A stretch of DNA of 64,000 nt from assembly GCA_030682795.1 (NCBI GenBank), contig JAUXNJ010000047.1, forward strand, positions 310,001 through 374,000. The letters are read 5' to 3'. Shown piece after piece: positions 18,864 through 26,810 of the stretch (position 1 is its first letter; each line of letters starts with the position of its first letter). The notes below the pieces were generated by a model, which did not search any database, was not told where the DNA came from, and saw nothing but the letters and a program-made list of their open reading frames with translations. This stretch comes from Sphingobacteriaceae bacterium. Its GTDB lineage: Bacteria > Bacteroidota > Bacteroidia > UBA7662. Position numbers and translations under genes: made by a program.

Positions 18864-18883
18864 GGACGCAAAATTTTGCGTCC
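18864..18883. repeat. Perfect 20-bp palindrome, REP-like
   Basis: GGACGCAAAATTTTGCGTCC is a perfect palindrome. It lies in the gap between the transposase start (18808) and the end of the GT4 gene (18899). CTCTG at about 18844 and CAGAG at about 18888 extend it imperfectly. Position beside a RAYT gene suggests it is the REP sequence that the enzyme recognises. It could also act as a terminator-like hairpin for the GT4 gene on the minus strand. Confidence 0.75.
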
Positions 18884-18898
18884 ACCACAGAGGCTAAA

Positions 18899-20032
18899 CT
18901 AACTAACTACCCCCACCAATTGCCTAGCAAAAACCTCCCAACTAAACTCCTGTTTTTTGATGGCCACCTCTGCAGACATGGCGGCGAAACGGTCGTTTTC
19001 GAGGAAATCGAGCAAACAATCGGCTATTTGGATCGGATTGCGGTCGCATACATAGCCCGATTTGCGGTCGGCTACCAACTCTGCCAGCCCTCCCACATTG
19101 GTTACCAACATAGGTGTATCGAACTGAAAGCCTACCTGGGTTACTCCGCTTTGGGTAGCATGGTGATAGGTTTGGGTAACCAACGACGCCGCCGAAAATA
19201 GGTATTTCACCTGCTCGTCGGGAATAAACTGGGTCATCATCACCAACCGATCGGCTAGATTGTGCTCACGCACCATGCGGTAATAACGGTCTGGATTTTC
19301 GTAGAACTCGCCCGCAATGATTAGTTTCACCGGAAAGCGCTTTAAACGCGCATCGGCAAATGACTGCAACAGTAAATCGAGTCCTTTGTAATGCCGAATG
19401 AAACCAAAAAAGAGGAAATAGGTGTATTTAGGATCCAGCTTCAGGACAGCCAAGGCCTCTTCCCTATCCACTTTCTCCCCATAATTGTCATAAAGCGGAT
19501 GCTTTAATAGCTGAGAAGGCCTCTCGAACCGAAAAGCTTTCAAATCTTCCATTACCGAAGCCGACATGGTTGAAACTCCGTCCATTTGCCTTAAAAAGAA
19601 GTTGGTAAGCGGCTTTGATAGGGGAAATTTTTCGTGCGGAACAATGTTGTCGGCAATGGCCAGTCGCTTGGCTTTGCTACCAAAACGTTTACTCAATCGG
19701 GCAATTTGTCCCAAGCAAGGTGCCATAAAAGGCATCCAATACCTGAAAATCAAAAAGTCGGGTTGCTGCTTCGCAATGTAACGTGCCGTTTTGATCCAGG
19801 AAAAAGGGTTTACCGAGTTAATCATCACCCGGATGCTCAATCCAGCAGGCGCCGCTTCTTCCGATAATTGACTATTGCCTGGAAACAAAAAGCTAGGGTA
19901 CTGCAAACTAAAGGTAACAATTTCTACCTCATATCCTAAAGTCTGATACTCTGAGGCCAAACGCTCGTTAAAGGTAGACATGCCACCACCTCGTAAAGGC
20001 CAGGCGGGACCCACAATAATAATTTTACTCAA
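18899..20032 (-). CDS. Glycosyltransferase family 4 (GT-B)
   Basis: The 377-residue GT-B enzyme has an N-terminal acceptor domain opening MSKIIIVGPAWPLRGGGMSTFNERLA with the glycine-rich loop. The C-terminal donor-binding domain includes YFLFFGFIRHYKGLDLLLQSF, KLIIAGEFYENPDRYY and VTQTYHHATQSGVTQVGFQFDTPMLVTNVGGLAELV, where the final Glu is the usual EX7E-region contact. It probably adds a sugar from a nucleotide donor to a surface glycan or lipid intermediate on the cytoplasmic side. It overlaps the upstream GT2 gene by 8 bases and is the last gene of the long minus-strand operon. Confidence 0.9.
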   Translation of the reverse strand: MSKIIIVGPAWPLRGGGMSTFNERLASEYQTLGYEVEIVTFSLQYPSFLFPGNSQLSEEAAPAGLSIRVMINSVNPFSWIKTARYIAKQQPDFLIFRYWMPFMAPCLGQIARLSKRFGSKAKRLAIADNIVPHEKFPLSKPLTNFFLRQMDGVSTMSASVMEDLKAFRFERPSQLLKHPLYDNYGEKVDREEALAVLKLDPKYTYFLFFGFIRHYKGLDLLLQSFADARLKRFPVKLIIAGEFYENPDRYYRMVREHNLADRLVMMTQFIPDEQVKYLFSAASLVTQTYHHATQSGVTQVGFQFDTPMLVTNVGGLAELVADRKSGYVCDRNPIQIADCLLDFLENDRFAAMSAEVAIKKQEFSWEVFARQLVGVVS

Positions 20033-20993
20033 GACCCGTCCTTTGCTTTATCAAATAGCGATTTCTATCGGCTGAACTCCGCGAAACCAATTCCGCTAAA
20101 AAGCCAGTCACAAACAGTTGAACCCCTACTATCACTAAAACCAAGGCTAAAAAGAATAATGGCTGACTCGTAATGTCACGGTGTGGAAGCTCGTTGGCTA
20201 TTTTAAACAGTTTATCGAAAATCACCACAACGGTTATCACACCTCCAGAAAAAAACGACAACGAACCCAGCAATCCAAAAAAGTGCATGGGTTTCTTGCC
20301 AAAGCGAGATACAAAATAGATGGAAAGCAAATCTAAGAAGCCATTTACAAAGCGCTCTAAGCCAAATTTAGTATGACCATACTTGCGAGCACGATGCTCT
20401 ACCACCTGCTCTTCAATCTTCTTAAATCCAGCCCAATTGGCAATAACCGGAATGTAGCGGTGCATTTCGCCGTACACCTCGATGCTTTTCACTACTTCGG
20501 CGCGGTACACCTTGAGGCCGCAATTAAAATCGTGCAAATTATTTACCCCTGAAACCTTACGTGTGGCCCAATTAAAGAGCTTGGTAGGGATGGTTTTGCT
20601 CAATGGATCGTAACGCTTCTTCTTCCAGCCAGAAATCAGGTCGAGGCCTTCTTCATGCAAGCGGCGATAGAGCACAGGCAACTCGTCAGGACTGTCCTGC
20701 AAATCGGCATCCATGGTAAATATGGTTTTACCCAAAGCCGCTTCGAAACCCACATTTAACGCTGCTGATTTGCCGTAATTACGCTGAAAACGAATGCCTT
20801 TTACACAAGGGTTGGCTTGATTTTGCGCTTCAATTACCGACCAAGAACCGTCGGTACTTCCATCGTCGATGAGCAGTACTTCGTAGCTGAAACCCTCCTT
20901 ATCCATTACACGAGCAATCCACTCGCACAATTCGGGCAAAGATTCTTCCTCATTTAAGAGGGGTATGACGATGGAAATATCCAGTTTTTGCAT
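20025..20993 (-). CDS. Membrane GT2 glycosyltransferase, GtrB/DPM-like
   Basis: The 322-residue enzyme has a cytoplasmic GT-A domain with LLIDDGSTDGSW (about 40-51) and FTMDADLQDSPDELP (about 92-106). Two C-terminal transmembrane helices follow (FFGLLGSLSFFSGGVITVVVIF and PLFFLALVLVIVGVQLFVTGFLAELV). This is the fold of GtrB and polyprenyl-phosphate glucosyl- or mannosyltransferases, which load a sugar on undecaprenyl phosphate for use on the periplasmic side. It overlaps the DUF4199 gene upstream by one base and the GT4 gene downstream by 8 bases. The combination suggests a lipid-linked glycan route, but the sugar is unknown. Confidence 0.92.
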   Translation of the reverse strand: MQKLDISIVIPLLNEEESLPELCEWIARVMDKEGFSYEVLLIDDGSTDGSWSVIEAQNQANPCVKGIRFQRNYGKSAALNVGFEAALGKTIFTMDADLQDSPDELPVLYRRLHEEGLDLISGWKKKRYDPLSKTIPTKLFNWATRKVSGVNNLHDFNCGLKVYRAEVVKSIEVYGEMHRYIPVIANWAGFKKIEEQVVEHRARKYGHTKFGLERFVNGFLDLLSIYFVSRFGKKPMHFFGLLGSLSFFSGGVITVVVIFDKLFKIANELPHRDITSQPLFFLALVLVIVGVQLFVTGFLAELVSRSSADRNRYLIKQRTGLE

Positions 20994-21541
20994 CAGGCTT
21001 CTTCTTCAAACAATGGGGCTTCTTTTTTAACAAAAGCAGCCACAATGAGTGCTACAAAGGTGCTAAAAATGGCCGTAATGAGCAAAGCGGTAAACGAGGC
21101 TCTTAAGTCTTGCTTAAACTGGCGCTCATCCATATTGGCCATGGCCTGATCGATGGTTTCTTCGGATGCTCCCATGCTTTCCATCATGCCGAGTGTCTTT
21201 TCCAAAGTCAATTCGCGAATGGTTTCTGGTAAGGTAGGATCAATGTAATTGTAGAGAATGGCATTAAACAGCACACCAATGATGCTCGAAATGACACCAA
21301 CCGCCAAGCCAGTAACCACGCCATGACCATAAGATAAACCACCGCCGTTGGCTGAACGCTGTTCTTTCATTGCCAGCACCATGAAGGTGACCAACAGCAC
21401 CAAGCTGATGGCTGAATTCCAAAAGGAAATCAGTAAACTCACATCAATGAGGTATAAAACCAAGATGTACGCCACATTCAAGCCCCCTAAGTACAATCCC
21501 CATTTCACCATGGGCTTTTGAAAAATTCCTTGCTGTTCCAT
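20993..21541 (-). CDS. DUF4199 membrane protein (copy 1)
   Basis: The 182-residue Bacteroidota protein has four hydrophobic helices: about 14-33, 38-57, 73-95 and 148-170. A charged loop near 100-145 contains SMGASEETIDQAMANMDERQFKQDL. The order of two helices, GGLSYGHGVVTGLAVGVISSIIGVLFNAILYNYIDP, a charged loop and a last helix is the DUF4199 pattern. No function is established. It lies next to membrane GT2 and GT4 genes, 4 bases downstream of a second DUF4199 gene, so it may help that envelope pathway. The C-terminus is acidic (PLFEEEA). Confidence 0.85.
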   Translation of the reverse strand: MEQQGIFQKPMVKWGLYLGGLNVAYILVLYLIDVSLLISFWNSAISLVLLVTFMVLAMKEQRSANGGGLSYGHGVVTGLAVGVISSIIGVLFNAILYNYIDPTLPETIRELTLEKTLGMMESMGASEETIDQAMANMDERQFKQDLRASFTALLITAIFSTFVALIVAAFVKKEAPLFEEEA

Positions 21542-21545
21542 AATT

Positions 21546-22064
21546 TTAATTTCGGTAATAGATGGATATCATAAAGCCTACTAATAGACTCCAAAGTAAG
21601 CGAAAAACAAAGGTAAATACCGCCAAATATGATTTACTCGCATTTCGAATGCTGTCTTGCAACATTTCTATTTGTCCAGCATTGTAATTCTTTTCGATGG
21701 TTGCCCGCCCCTGCTCTAAGGTGCGCAGCTGATCGTTGATGTGCAGCATCCACAATTTATCTGAAAACGAAATCCATACAAAAAGGGTCAACGAATACAA
21801 CAAGGCACTCACCAAACCCACCGCCAAAGCCACCATAAAGCCATGCGTAACATTCATACTGCCCTGGTTATAGATGTATTTGTAGTTGCGCATGGCCAAA
21901 ATCATTACCGCCACCGTCACCAAACCCAACAGCAGCCGAAACTGCCCCATAGGGTCAAACTTCAAGGAAAACAATATCAACGCCGCAAGCAACGATAAAC
22001 CGGCAGCATAGGATCCATAGCGGAACCCAACCGTTACCATGGCGTATCGAAACATTTCTCTCAT
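21546..22064 (-). CDS. DUF4199-like membrane protein (copy 2)
   Basis: The 172-residue protein shares the layout of its downstream neighbour. It has helices at about 15-33, 41-58 and 75-99, and a last one at 147-167. The loop between helices 3 and 4 is charged and contains LRTLEQGRATIEKNYNAGQIEMLQDSI. The segment GSMNVTHGFMVALAVGLVSALLY corresponds to the GGGLSYGHGVVTGLAVGVISSII segment of copy 1, which indicates an old tandem duplication. Function is unknown. It lies 56 bases downstream of the acidic orphan gene. Confidence 0.8.
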   Translation of the reverse strand: MREMFRYAMVTVGFRYGSYAAGLSLLAALILFSLKFDPMGQFRLLLGLVTVAVMILAMRNYKYIYNQGSMNVTHGFMVALAVGLVSALLYSLTLFVWISFSDKLWMLHINDQLRTLEQGRATIEKNYNAGQIEMLQDSIRNASKSYLAVFTFVFRLLWSLLVGFMISIYYRN

Positions 22065-22120
22065 GACCTTATATTAGTGAAACTCAAATTTAAGTTGTTC
22101 TGTTTAATATTCAGCTGTGT

Positions 22121-22930
22121 TCAAGCCACAGTTGAATTAATTAACAAAGACGCAGGAATGCCTGCAATTCCCTTATAAAAGAACAACATGGCCAAACAAA
22201 CAGGTAGATTTCGCTTTACCTTGCCCCCAGCACTGGCTGTAGCTAATAAATTGATTTGGGCTTTTTCGGGACTCTTAAAAAAGCAAAATAGCGGCGTAAA
22301 TAGCTCAGGAATAGCAGTTTCCTCTTCCATTGCCTCCGCCTTTGCTACCATTTCAACATAGGTAAGGTCAAGCCAATCTCGATTTGTAATCAACTCTTCA
22401 TACACTTCCAAATCGTCTTGAAACTCGAGCTCATCATCGGTCAGATAGCCTTCAATAAAATCATCAAGGGTGGCTTTCATTTCAGAATCGCGCACTTCTT
22501 GCAAATACATGAGCATGTGTAACATTTCGGTGCCGCGCTCAGCAACCTTGTCTTCGATGCGCTGCCATTCAGGCGATTCCATCCAATCTTCATCGCCGGC
22601 TTCCTCCTGCTGGCTCAACCATGCTACATAAAGCAGGTCAAACAGATATTCTTTATACTCAGACAAAGCCTTGTATTGCGCCACCAAGGCGTCTAAGGAT
22701 TTGATGTCGTTCATCAAATCGGCAGTTTGGGCTAAAAGTGCAGTAAATTCCGAATAAGCCGCTTGCACTTCTTGCTCGGCAGTTTCAGCTGCTTGCTTTT
22801 GCAGCGCGGCTTCTAAAAACTGTTGTACGTCTTCAGGCTTTTTACCTTTTATTTGGTCGATATGTGGTAGCTGTGCCAGTCTGATACCCGTAAAAAGGCC
22901 CGTGGCAGCATTCATTAAGTCGTTATGCAT
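22121..22930 (-). CDS. Acidic protein of unknown function
   Basis: I do not recognise this 269-residue protein. It has no signal peptide. Residues 30-70 and 75-105 look helical (KPEDVQQFLEAALQKQAAETAEQEVQAAYSEF). The middle is strongly acidic, with DEDWMESPEWQRIEDKV and LDDFIEGYLTDDELEFQDDLEVYEELI. The last 50 residues are more hydrophobic and basic (KVKRNLPVCLAMLFFYKGIAGIPASLLINS). It overlaps the dihydroorotase homologue by 8 bases, so the two are translated together. It may bind that protein or act in the same envelope pathway, but this is inferred from the overlap only. Confidence 0.75.
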   Translation of the reverse strand: MHNDLMNAATGLFTGIRLAQLPHIDQIKGKKPEDVQQFLEAALQKQAAETAEQEVQAAYSEFTALLAQTADLMNDIKSLDALVAQYKALSEYKEYLFDLLYVAWLSQQEEAGDEDWMESPEWQRIEDKVAERGTEMLHMLMYLQEVRDSEMKATLDDFIEGYLTDDELEFQDDLEVYEELITNRDWLDLTYVEMVAKAEAMEEETAIPELFTPLFCFFKSPEKAQINLLATASAGGKVKRNLPVCLAMLFFYKGIAGIPASLLINSTVA

Positions 22931-24191
22931 GGGAAATGTAATGATGATGGCCGCGCACTACCAAGCGAATAGGTGCTTTTAAGTTTTGACCGATGAAAGG
23001 ATTGTTGATGCCTTTGGTTCTGAGATTTGCTTTTTCAACCATGTAGGTTTCAGCTACATCAAAAACAACCAAATCGGCTGGCGCTCCTGCTTCGAAGCTC
23101 ACTGCTGGGAGCCCCAACAATTGAGCAGGTCGCTGGTTAAGAGCTGGCAAAACTGCCGCCAATTCTTTTGGCGAGCAAGCGCTGGCAACTACGGAAAAAG
23201 CCGTTTCTATGCCTGCAATGCCTGGTTTAGCCAAATCAAATTCTAGAAATTTATGTTCTACGTCTTCCGGCTGGTGGTCGGAACAAATAACGTCGATTAC
23301 GCCCTCGGCCACTGCTTTGAGCAGGGCAAGCCGATCGGTTTCGGTTCGTAAAGGCGGCATTACCTTGTAATTGGTATCGAAGCCTGGTAGGACCTCGTGG
23401 TTGAGTAGCAAATGATGCGCACTCACGCCACAACTCACTTGCATGCCCGCAGCTTTGGCTTCCCGAATGAGTTCTACGCTGCGCGCCGAGCTTATTTTGG
23501 AGAAGTGTAAGCGGCCTCCTGTATAACTTAACAGGGCCAAATCACGTGCAATCTGCATTTCTTCTGCCAAAGCGGGAATGCCTTTGAGCCCCAACTGAGT
23601 GCTCACTACGCCTTCGTGCACCTGTCCCGATTTGCTTAAATACGCATCATTGGGATAGCTCATCACCAAGGCGTTTACATGCTGTGCGTATTGCAAAGCC
23701 CGCATTTGAGCACTGGTATCTGCTACTGCTTTATCGCCATTTGAAAAGCAAATGGCTCCTGCCCGATGCATATCGAGCATTTCGGTGATGTCTTTACCCT
23801 CTAAATTTTCGGTGAGGGCTCCTGCCACCAATACTTGTATGGGCGCATTTGCAGCTTTGCTCAGCATCGCCTGCACTTCACCTTTGGTTTGGATGTAAGG
23901 AAAAGTATCGGGCTGCAACAAAACGCGCGTGAATCCTCCGCGGAAAGCCGCTTCACAACCACTGGCCAAATCTTCCTTGTACTCGAAGCCGGGGTCCCTA
24001 AAAAAAGCATACGTATCTACAAAACCGGCACTCACCCAAAGTTCCTTGCCGGTAATTTCGGTGGCCCCAGGAGCCGACAATTCCGCCCCAATACGCTGAA
24101 TTATACCTGCTTTTACTTCAATATCTACTACTTGCAAGTGATGAGCATTGGCTTCGTTGAAAAGCTTGGCCGATTTTATTAGCAGATGCAT
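22923..24191 (-). CDS. Dihydroorotase homologue lacking the zinc-binding site
   Basis: The 422-residue protein has the amidohydrolase fold and clear similarity to class I (PyrC multifunctional-complex type) dihydroorotases: LWVSAGFVD, EDLASGCEAAFRGGFTRV, the HHLLL segment, ICSDHQPE and a C-terminal IGQNLKAPIRLVVRG. The metal motif DxHxHxR is here D59-T-Y61-A-F63-F-R65, so both histidines are gone. The usual second-metal histidine is changed (LHFSKISSA for xYHxxHxST). It should therefore be catalytically dead, like the PyrC' proteins that scaffold aspartate transcarbamoylase in pseudomonads. It directly follows the BatA gene (no gap) and overlaps the acidic orphan by 8 bases. An automatic label of active dihydroorotase would be misleading. 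Confidence 0.85.
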   Translation of the reverse strand: MHLLIKSAKLFNEANAHHLQVVDIEVKAGIIQRIGAELSAPGATEITGKELWVSAGFVDTYAFFRDPGFEYKEDLASGCEAAFRGGFTRVLLQPDTFPYIQTKGEVQAMLSKAANAPIQVLVAGALTENLEGKDITEMLDMHRAGAICFSNGDKAVADTSAQMRALQYAQHVNALVMSYPNDAYLSKSGQVHEGVVSTQLGLKGIPALAEEMQIARDLALLSYTGGRLHFSKISSARSVELIREAKAAGMQVSCGVSAHHLLLNHEVLPGFDTNYKVMPPLRTETDRLALLKAVAEGVIDVICSDHQPEDVEHKFLEFDLAKPGIAGIETAFSVVASACSPKELAAVLPALNQRPAQLLGLPAVSFEAGAPADLVVFDVAETYMVEKANLRTKGINNPFIGQNLKAPIRLVVRGHHHYISHA

Positions 24192-26225
24192 CTAGCGAAT
24201 AAATTTAATGATGAGGGTTTCGAGCAGTAAAAATACCAAAACTAGCAGCAATAACCACTTCCAAAGTGTACTATCGCTGGCTGAAATTTGAAATTGACCC
24301 GCTAAATCGGCTTTTTTAAGCTCAAAAGCTTCCCAGCCTGCTTTTGCAGCAAAATCCAACAAATCCTCTGATGGCCAAAAAGCTAAGCGAGACTCAGAAG
24401 CATCGCCGTTCAAAGCAAGAGCCATGTCTGGTACAGCGCTTTGGTCCTCATACAATTGGTAATGCCCAGGAACAAGCTCTCCACTGCGAATATCCAAAAC
24501 CAATCGATTGCCTTGCTTGCGAACCTCTGGCAGATAATTGAGCTGATCCGACCGTAAAGCAATAGATCCATTCAAACTTCTTCCTGCCAAGGGCATAGAA
24601 ATACTGGCCTGACCGCTCAGTCGGTAAGCTAGTTGTCCTGAATACCCCCCCAACATGGCTGCTCTGTAAAGTGTAGGCACAAATAGGGCATGCTGCTGAA
24701 AATCAGACCATTCAGACTTCAATGCAGCTAACAAAATCAATACATGTCCCTGACCCAGGCTTCGGCGAATTAAAAAAGGAGCACCATTTGTCATGCGCAT
24801 CAGCACCCGGTCATCTGGCTTTAAAGCATAACTGAAGTATTGGTTAACGGCCGGCAAAGACAACTGCTCAGGCAAATAACTAAATGTTTGCTCGTACAAC
24901 AAGTCATTTACCTCCAGAGAAGTTACGTTTTGTTTTAATGACACCATAGGTCCCAATACGCCAGCACCCAAACCTTGTAAAAGCTCATTGAAGGCTGTTT
25001 GGTCTTTTGCATCTGCTGGTATGAGTATCAGGGAGGCACCTTCCTCAGTCATGCGCTTTAAGCTATTCATCAAACCCGAACCTATGGTTTCAACACCATC
25101 GAGTACAACAGCTTTGTAGGCAGGCAATGTATTATAATCTAGCCGCGCCAGCAGTTGCTGGTCCATACGTACAAAGTCATCTGCACTAAATAAGGCCTGT
25201 AGGTATGGTGATGTCTTTTTTTCCTGAATCAATAATAGCGGCAAAGCCTCTTGAACCTGGATTTGCATGTACCAAGCATCATCATATGGAAAAACCCGAT
25301 CATCGAGCGATAATACCGCTTTTTGAAGCCCAGTAGCGTCCGGACTGAAATCTATGGTATCGAGTATTCTACCGTTTGCTGGTACATCCACATTCGATAA
25401 GCCTTTTTGAACCTCATTTATCCGCAACAGTACACGTACATCTTTAGCAGCTGCTTCTCCTCCATTTCGAATGCTAAAAACCAATTTGGCCGGCTCATTT
25501 TTCCTTAAAATGGGCTGCGTTAACCAGCAACTATCAACGTACAAATTGGCTGTTGCATTGGCCTTTAATTGAAACAAGTAAATTTTACTTCCGCCATCAA
25601 GCGGTAGTGCCTCTAAATCACTGACCGATTTTTGGAAGTCTGTTAAAAAATAAACATGGGTGCTATAACGATCGGCAGTATTAAGCAGGAGTGCTCGTTG
25701 CCGCTCATAAACCAAACTCAGTTCATTGCTGCGATTGCTCAACGCCACCCCATCCACTAACTCAACAAATCGATCTTTAGAAACCCAACGTTGAGAAGCA
25801 GGCAAAAACTCTTGGGTAATTAACTGAAAGCGATCGTCGGGACGTGCCTGCCCAGCAATGGCACGGGCAGCTGCTTTGGCTTGCTCTAGAAGTATTCCTT
25901 CACCACCTTCGAGCGCCATGCTAGGACTGTTGTCTATAAAAACCGAGTGATGTACAACGCCCCCAGAATTGGTAGTGCCTGCAGCTGAGCCCCATTGTGG
26001 TTTTGCAAAGGCTAAAACCACCCCAGCAATCGCCGCCATGCGCAAAAAAAGTAGCAGTAAATGCTTTAATTGGCTTTTGCGCCGACTTTCCTCCTTCACT
26101 TCCCGCAAAAACTGGAGATTGCTAAAGTACACGCGCTTCACCGTTCTGAAGCTAAACAGGTGAACGACAATGGGTAAGGCTAGCAGAAGTAAGCCCCAAA
26201 GGGCTGCAGGATTGGCGAAACTCAT
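24192..26225 (-). CDS. BatA-domain membrane protein
   Basis: The 677-residue protein begins with the BatA/aerotolerance N-terminal region: a membrane helix, then VHLFSFRTVKRVYFSNLQFLREVKEESRRKSQLKHLLLLFLRMAAIAGVVLAFAKPQW. A vWA-like domain follows with SVFIDNSPSMALEGG (a DxSxS-type MIDAS start). The middle holds beta-sandwich and glutamine-amidotransferase-like segments, and a C-terminal helix (LWKWLLLLVLVFLLLETLII) anchors it. I start it at ATG 26225, where the membrane helix begins; the longer reading from 26285 adds an implausible leader. It heads the operon running to 18899. The family is common in Bacteroidota; its role is envelope-related but not well defined. Confidence 0.88.
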   Translation of the reverse strand: MSFANPAALWGLLLLALPIVVHLFSFRTVKRVYFSNLQFLREVKEESRRKSQLKHLLLLFLRMAAIAGVVLAFAKPQWGSAAGTTNSGGVVHHSVFIDNSPSMALEGGEGILLEQAKAAARAIAGQARPDDRFQLITQEFLPASQRWVSKDRFVELVDGVALSNRSNELSLVYERQRALLLNTADRYSTHVYFLTDFQKSVSDLEALPLDGGSKIYLFQLKANATANLYVDSCWLTQPILRKNEPAKLVFSIRNGGEAAAKDVRVLLRINEVQKGLSNVDVPANGRILDTIDFSPDATGLQKAVLSLDDRVFPYDDAWYMQIQVQEALPLLLIQEKKTSPYLQALFSADDFVRMDQQLLARLDYNTLPAYKAVVLDGVETIGSGLMNSLKRMTEEGASLILIPADAKDQTAFNELLQGLGAGVLGPMVSLKQNVTSLEVNDLLYEQTFSYLPEQLSLPAVNQYFSYALKPDDRVLMRMTNGAPFLIRRSLGQGHVLILLAALKSEWSDFQQHALFVPTLYRAAMLGGYSGQLAYRLSGQASISMPLAGRSLNGSIALRSDQLNYLPEVRKQGNRLVLDIRSGELVPGHYQLYEDQSAVPDMALALNGDASESRLAFWPSEDLLDFAAKAGWEAFELKKADLAGQFQISASDSTLWKWLLLLVLVFLLLETLIIKFIR

Positions 26226-26231
26226 CAAATC

Positions 26232-26239
26232 CAAAAATA
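26232..26239 (-). promoter_or_regulatory. Bacteroidota -7 box at the head of the BatA-to-GT4 operon
   Basis: On the minus strand TATTTTTG ends 6 bases before the ATG at 26225. A TTG lies 16 bases upstream (26258-26256), shorter than the ideal 19. If used, the mRNA would have almost no leader. Confidence 0.4.
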
Positions 26240-26327
26240 AGGCTAAATGCCGAAGCAATTGAAATTTTATGCATAATTCGACCAAAAGCTTAAAATATGT
26301 TATTTTAGGTTTCCTAAAACGAAAGGC

Positions 26328-26810
26328 ATGCGCAAAATAGACCAGCTTTTACATGAATATGGCGATAGCCATCAAGATGCAACCAATAAGATGGTGCACT
26401 GGGTATGTGTACCTTTGATAATGTTCAGTTTGATTGGGTTACTGTGGAACATTCCCGTTACAGGGGTCAAGTTTCTGCTTGGACAAGCCCAAAATCCATG
26501 GATCAATTGGGGTGTTTTATTCCTTCTTTTAGCCTCTCTGTATTATGTGAGATTGTCTTTTAGCTTATTTATAGGCATGCTACTCCTTTGTTGGGGCATG
26601 GCATTTGGCAATCTAAAGCTCCAGGAATTAGGGGCGAGTGCTCATGTTTTTATTTCGATTGGCATTTTTGTAGTGGCCTGGATTGGTCAATTCATCGGCC
26701 ATAAAATTGAAGGTAAAAAACCTTCTTTTTTAAAGGACTTGCAGTTTTTACTAGTAGGACCTGCTTGGCTCATGCATTTTATCTACAAAAAAATGGGAAT
26801 ACCGTATTGA
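26328..26810 (+). CDS. Mpo1-like (DUF962) membrane protein
   Basis: The 160-residue membrane protein matches the DUF962/Mpo1 family. It opens MRKIDQLLHEYGDSHQDATNKMVHWVCVPLIMFSL, with the conserved HxxxxxH and HWVCVP features, and has four hydrophobic helices. It ends with FIGHKIEGKKPSFLKDLQFLLVGPAWLMHFIYKK. Yeast Mpo1 is an Fe-dependent dioxygenase that alpha-oxidises 2-hydroxy fatty acids, and the conserved histidines are its metal ligands. A similar lipid role here is inferred from the family. Its TGA overlaps the M1 peptidase ATG by one base (TGATG). Confidence 0.9.
   Translation: MRKIDQLLHEYGDSHQDATNKMVHWVCVPLIMFSLIGLLWNIPVTGVKFLLGQAQNPWINWGVLFLLLASLYYVRLSFSLFIGMLLLCWGMAFGNLKLQELGASAHVFISIGIFVVAWIGQFIGHKIEGKKPSFLKDLQFLLVGPAWLMHFIYKKMGIPY

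Noticed and set aside
22923-24191. Active dihydroorotase (pyrC) call
   Set aside because: Both histidines of the DxHxH metal motif are replaced by Tyr and Phe, so an active-enzyme label is not supported.
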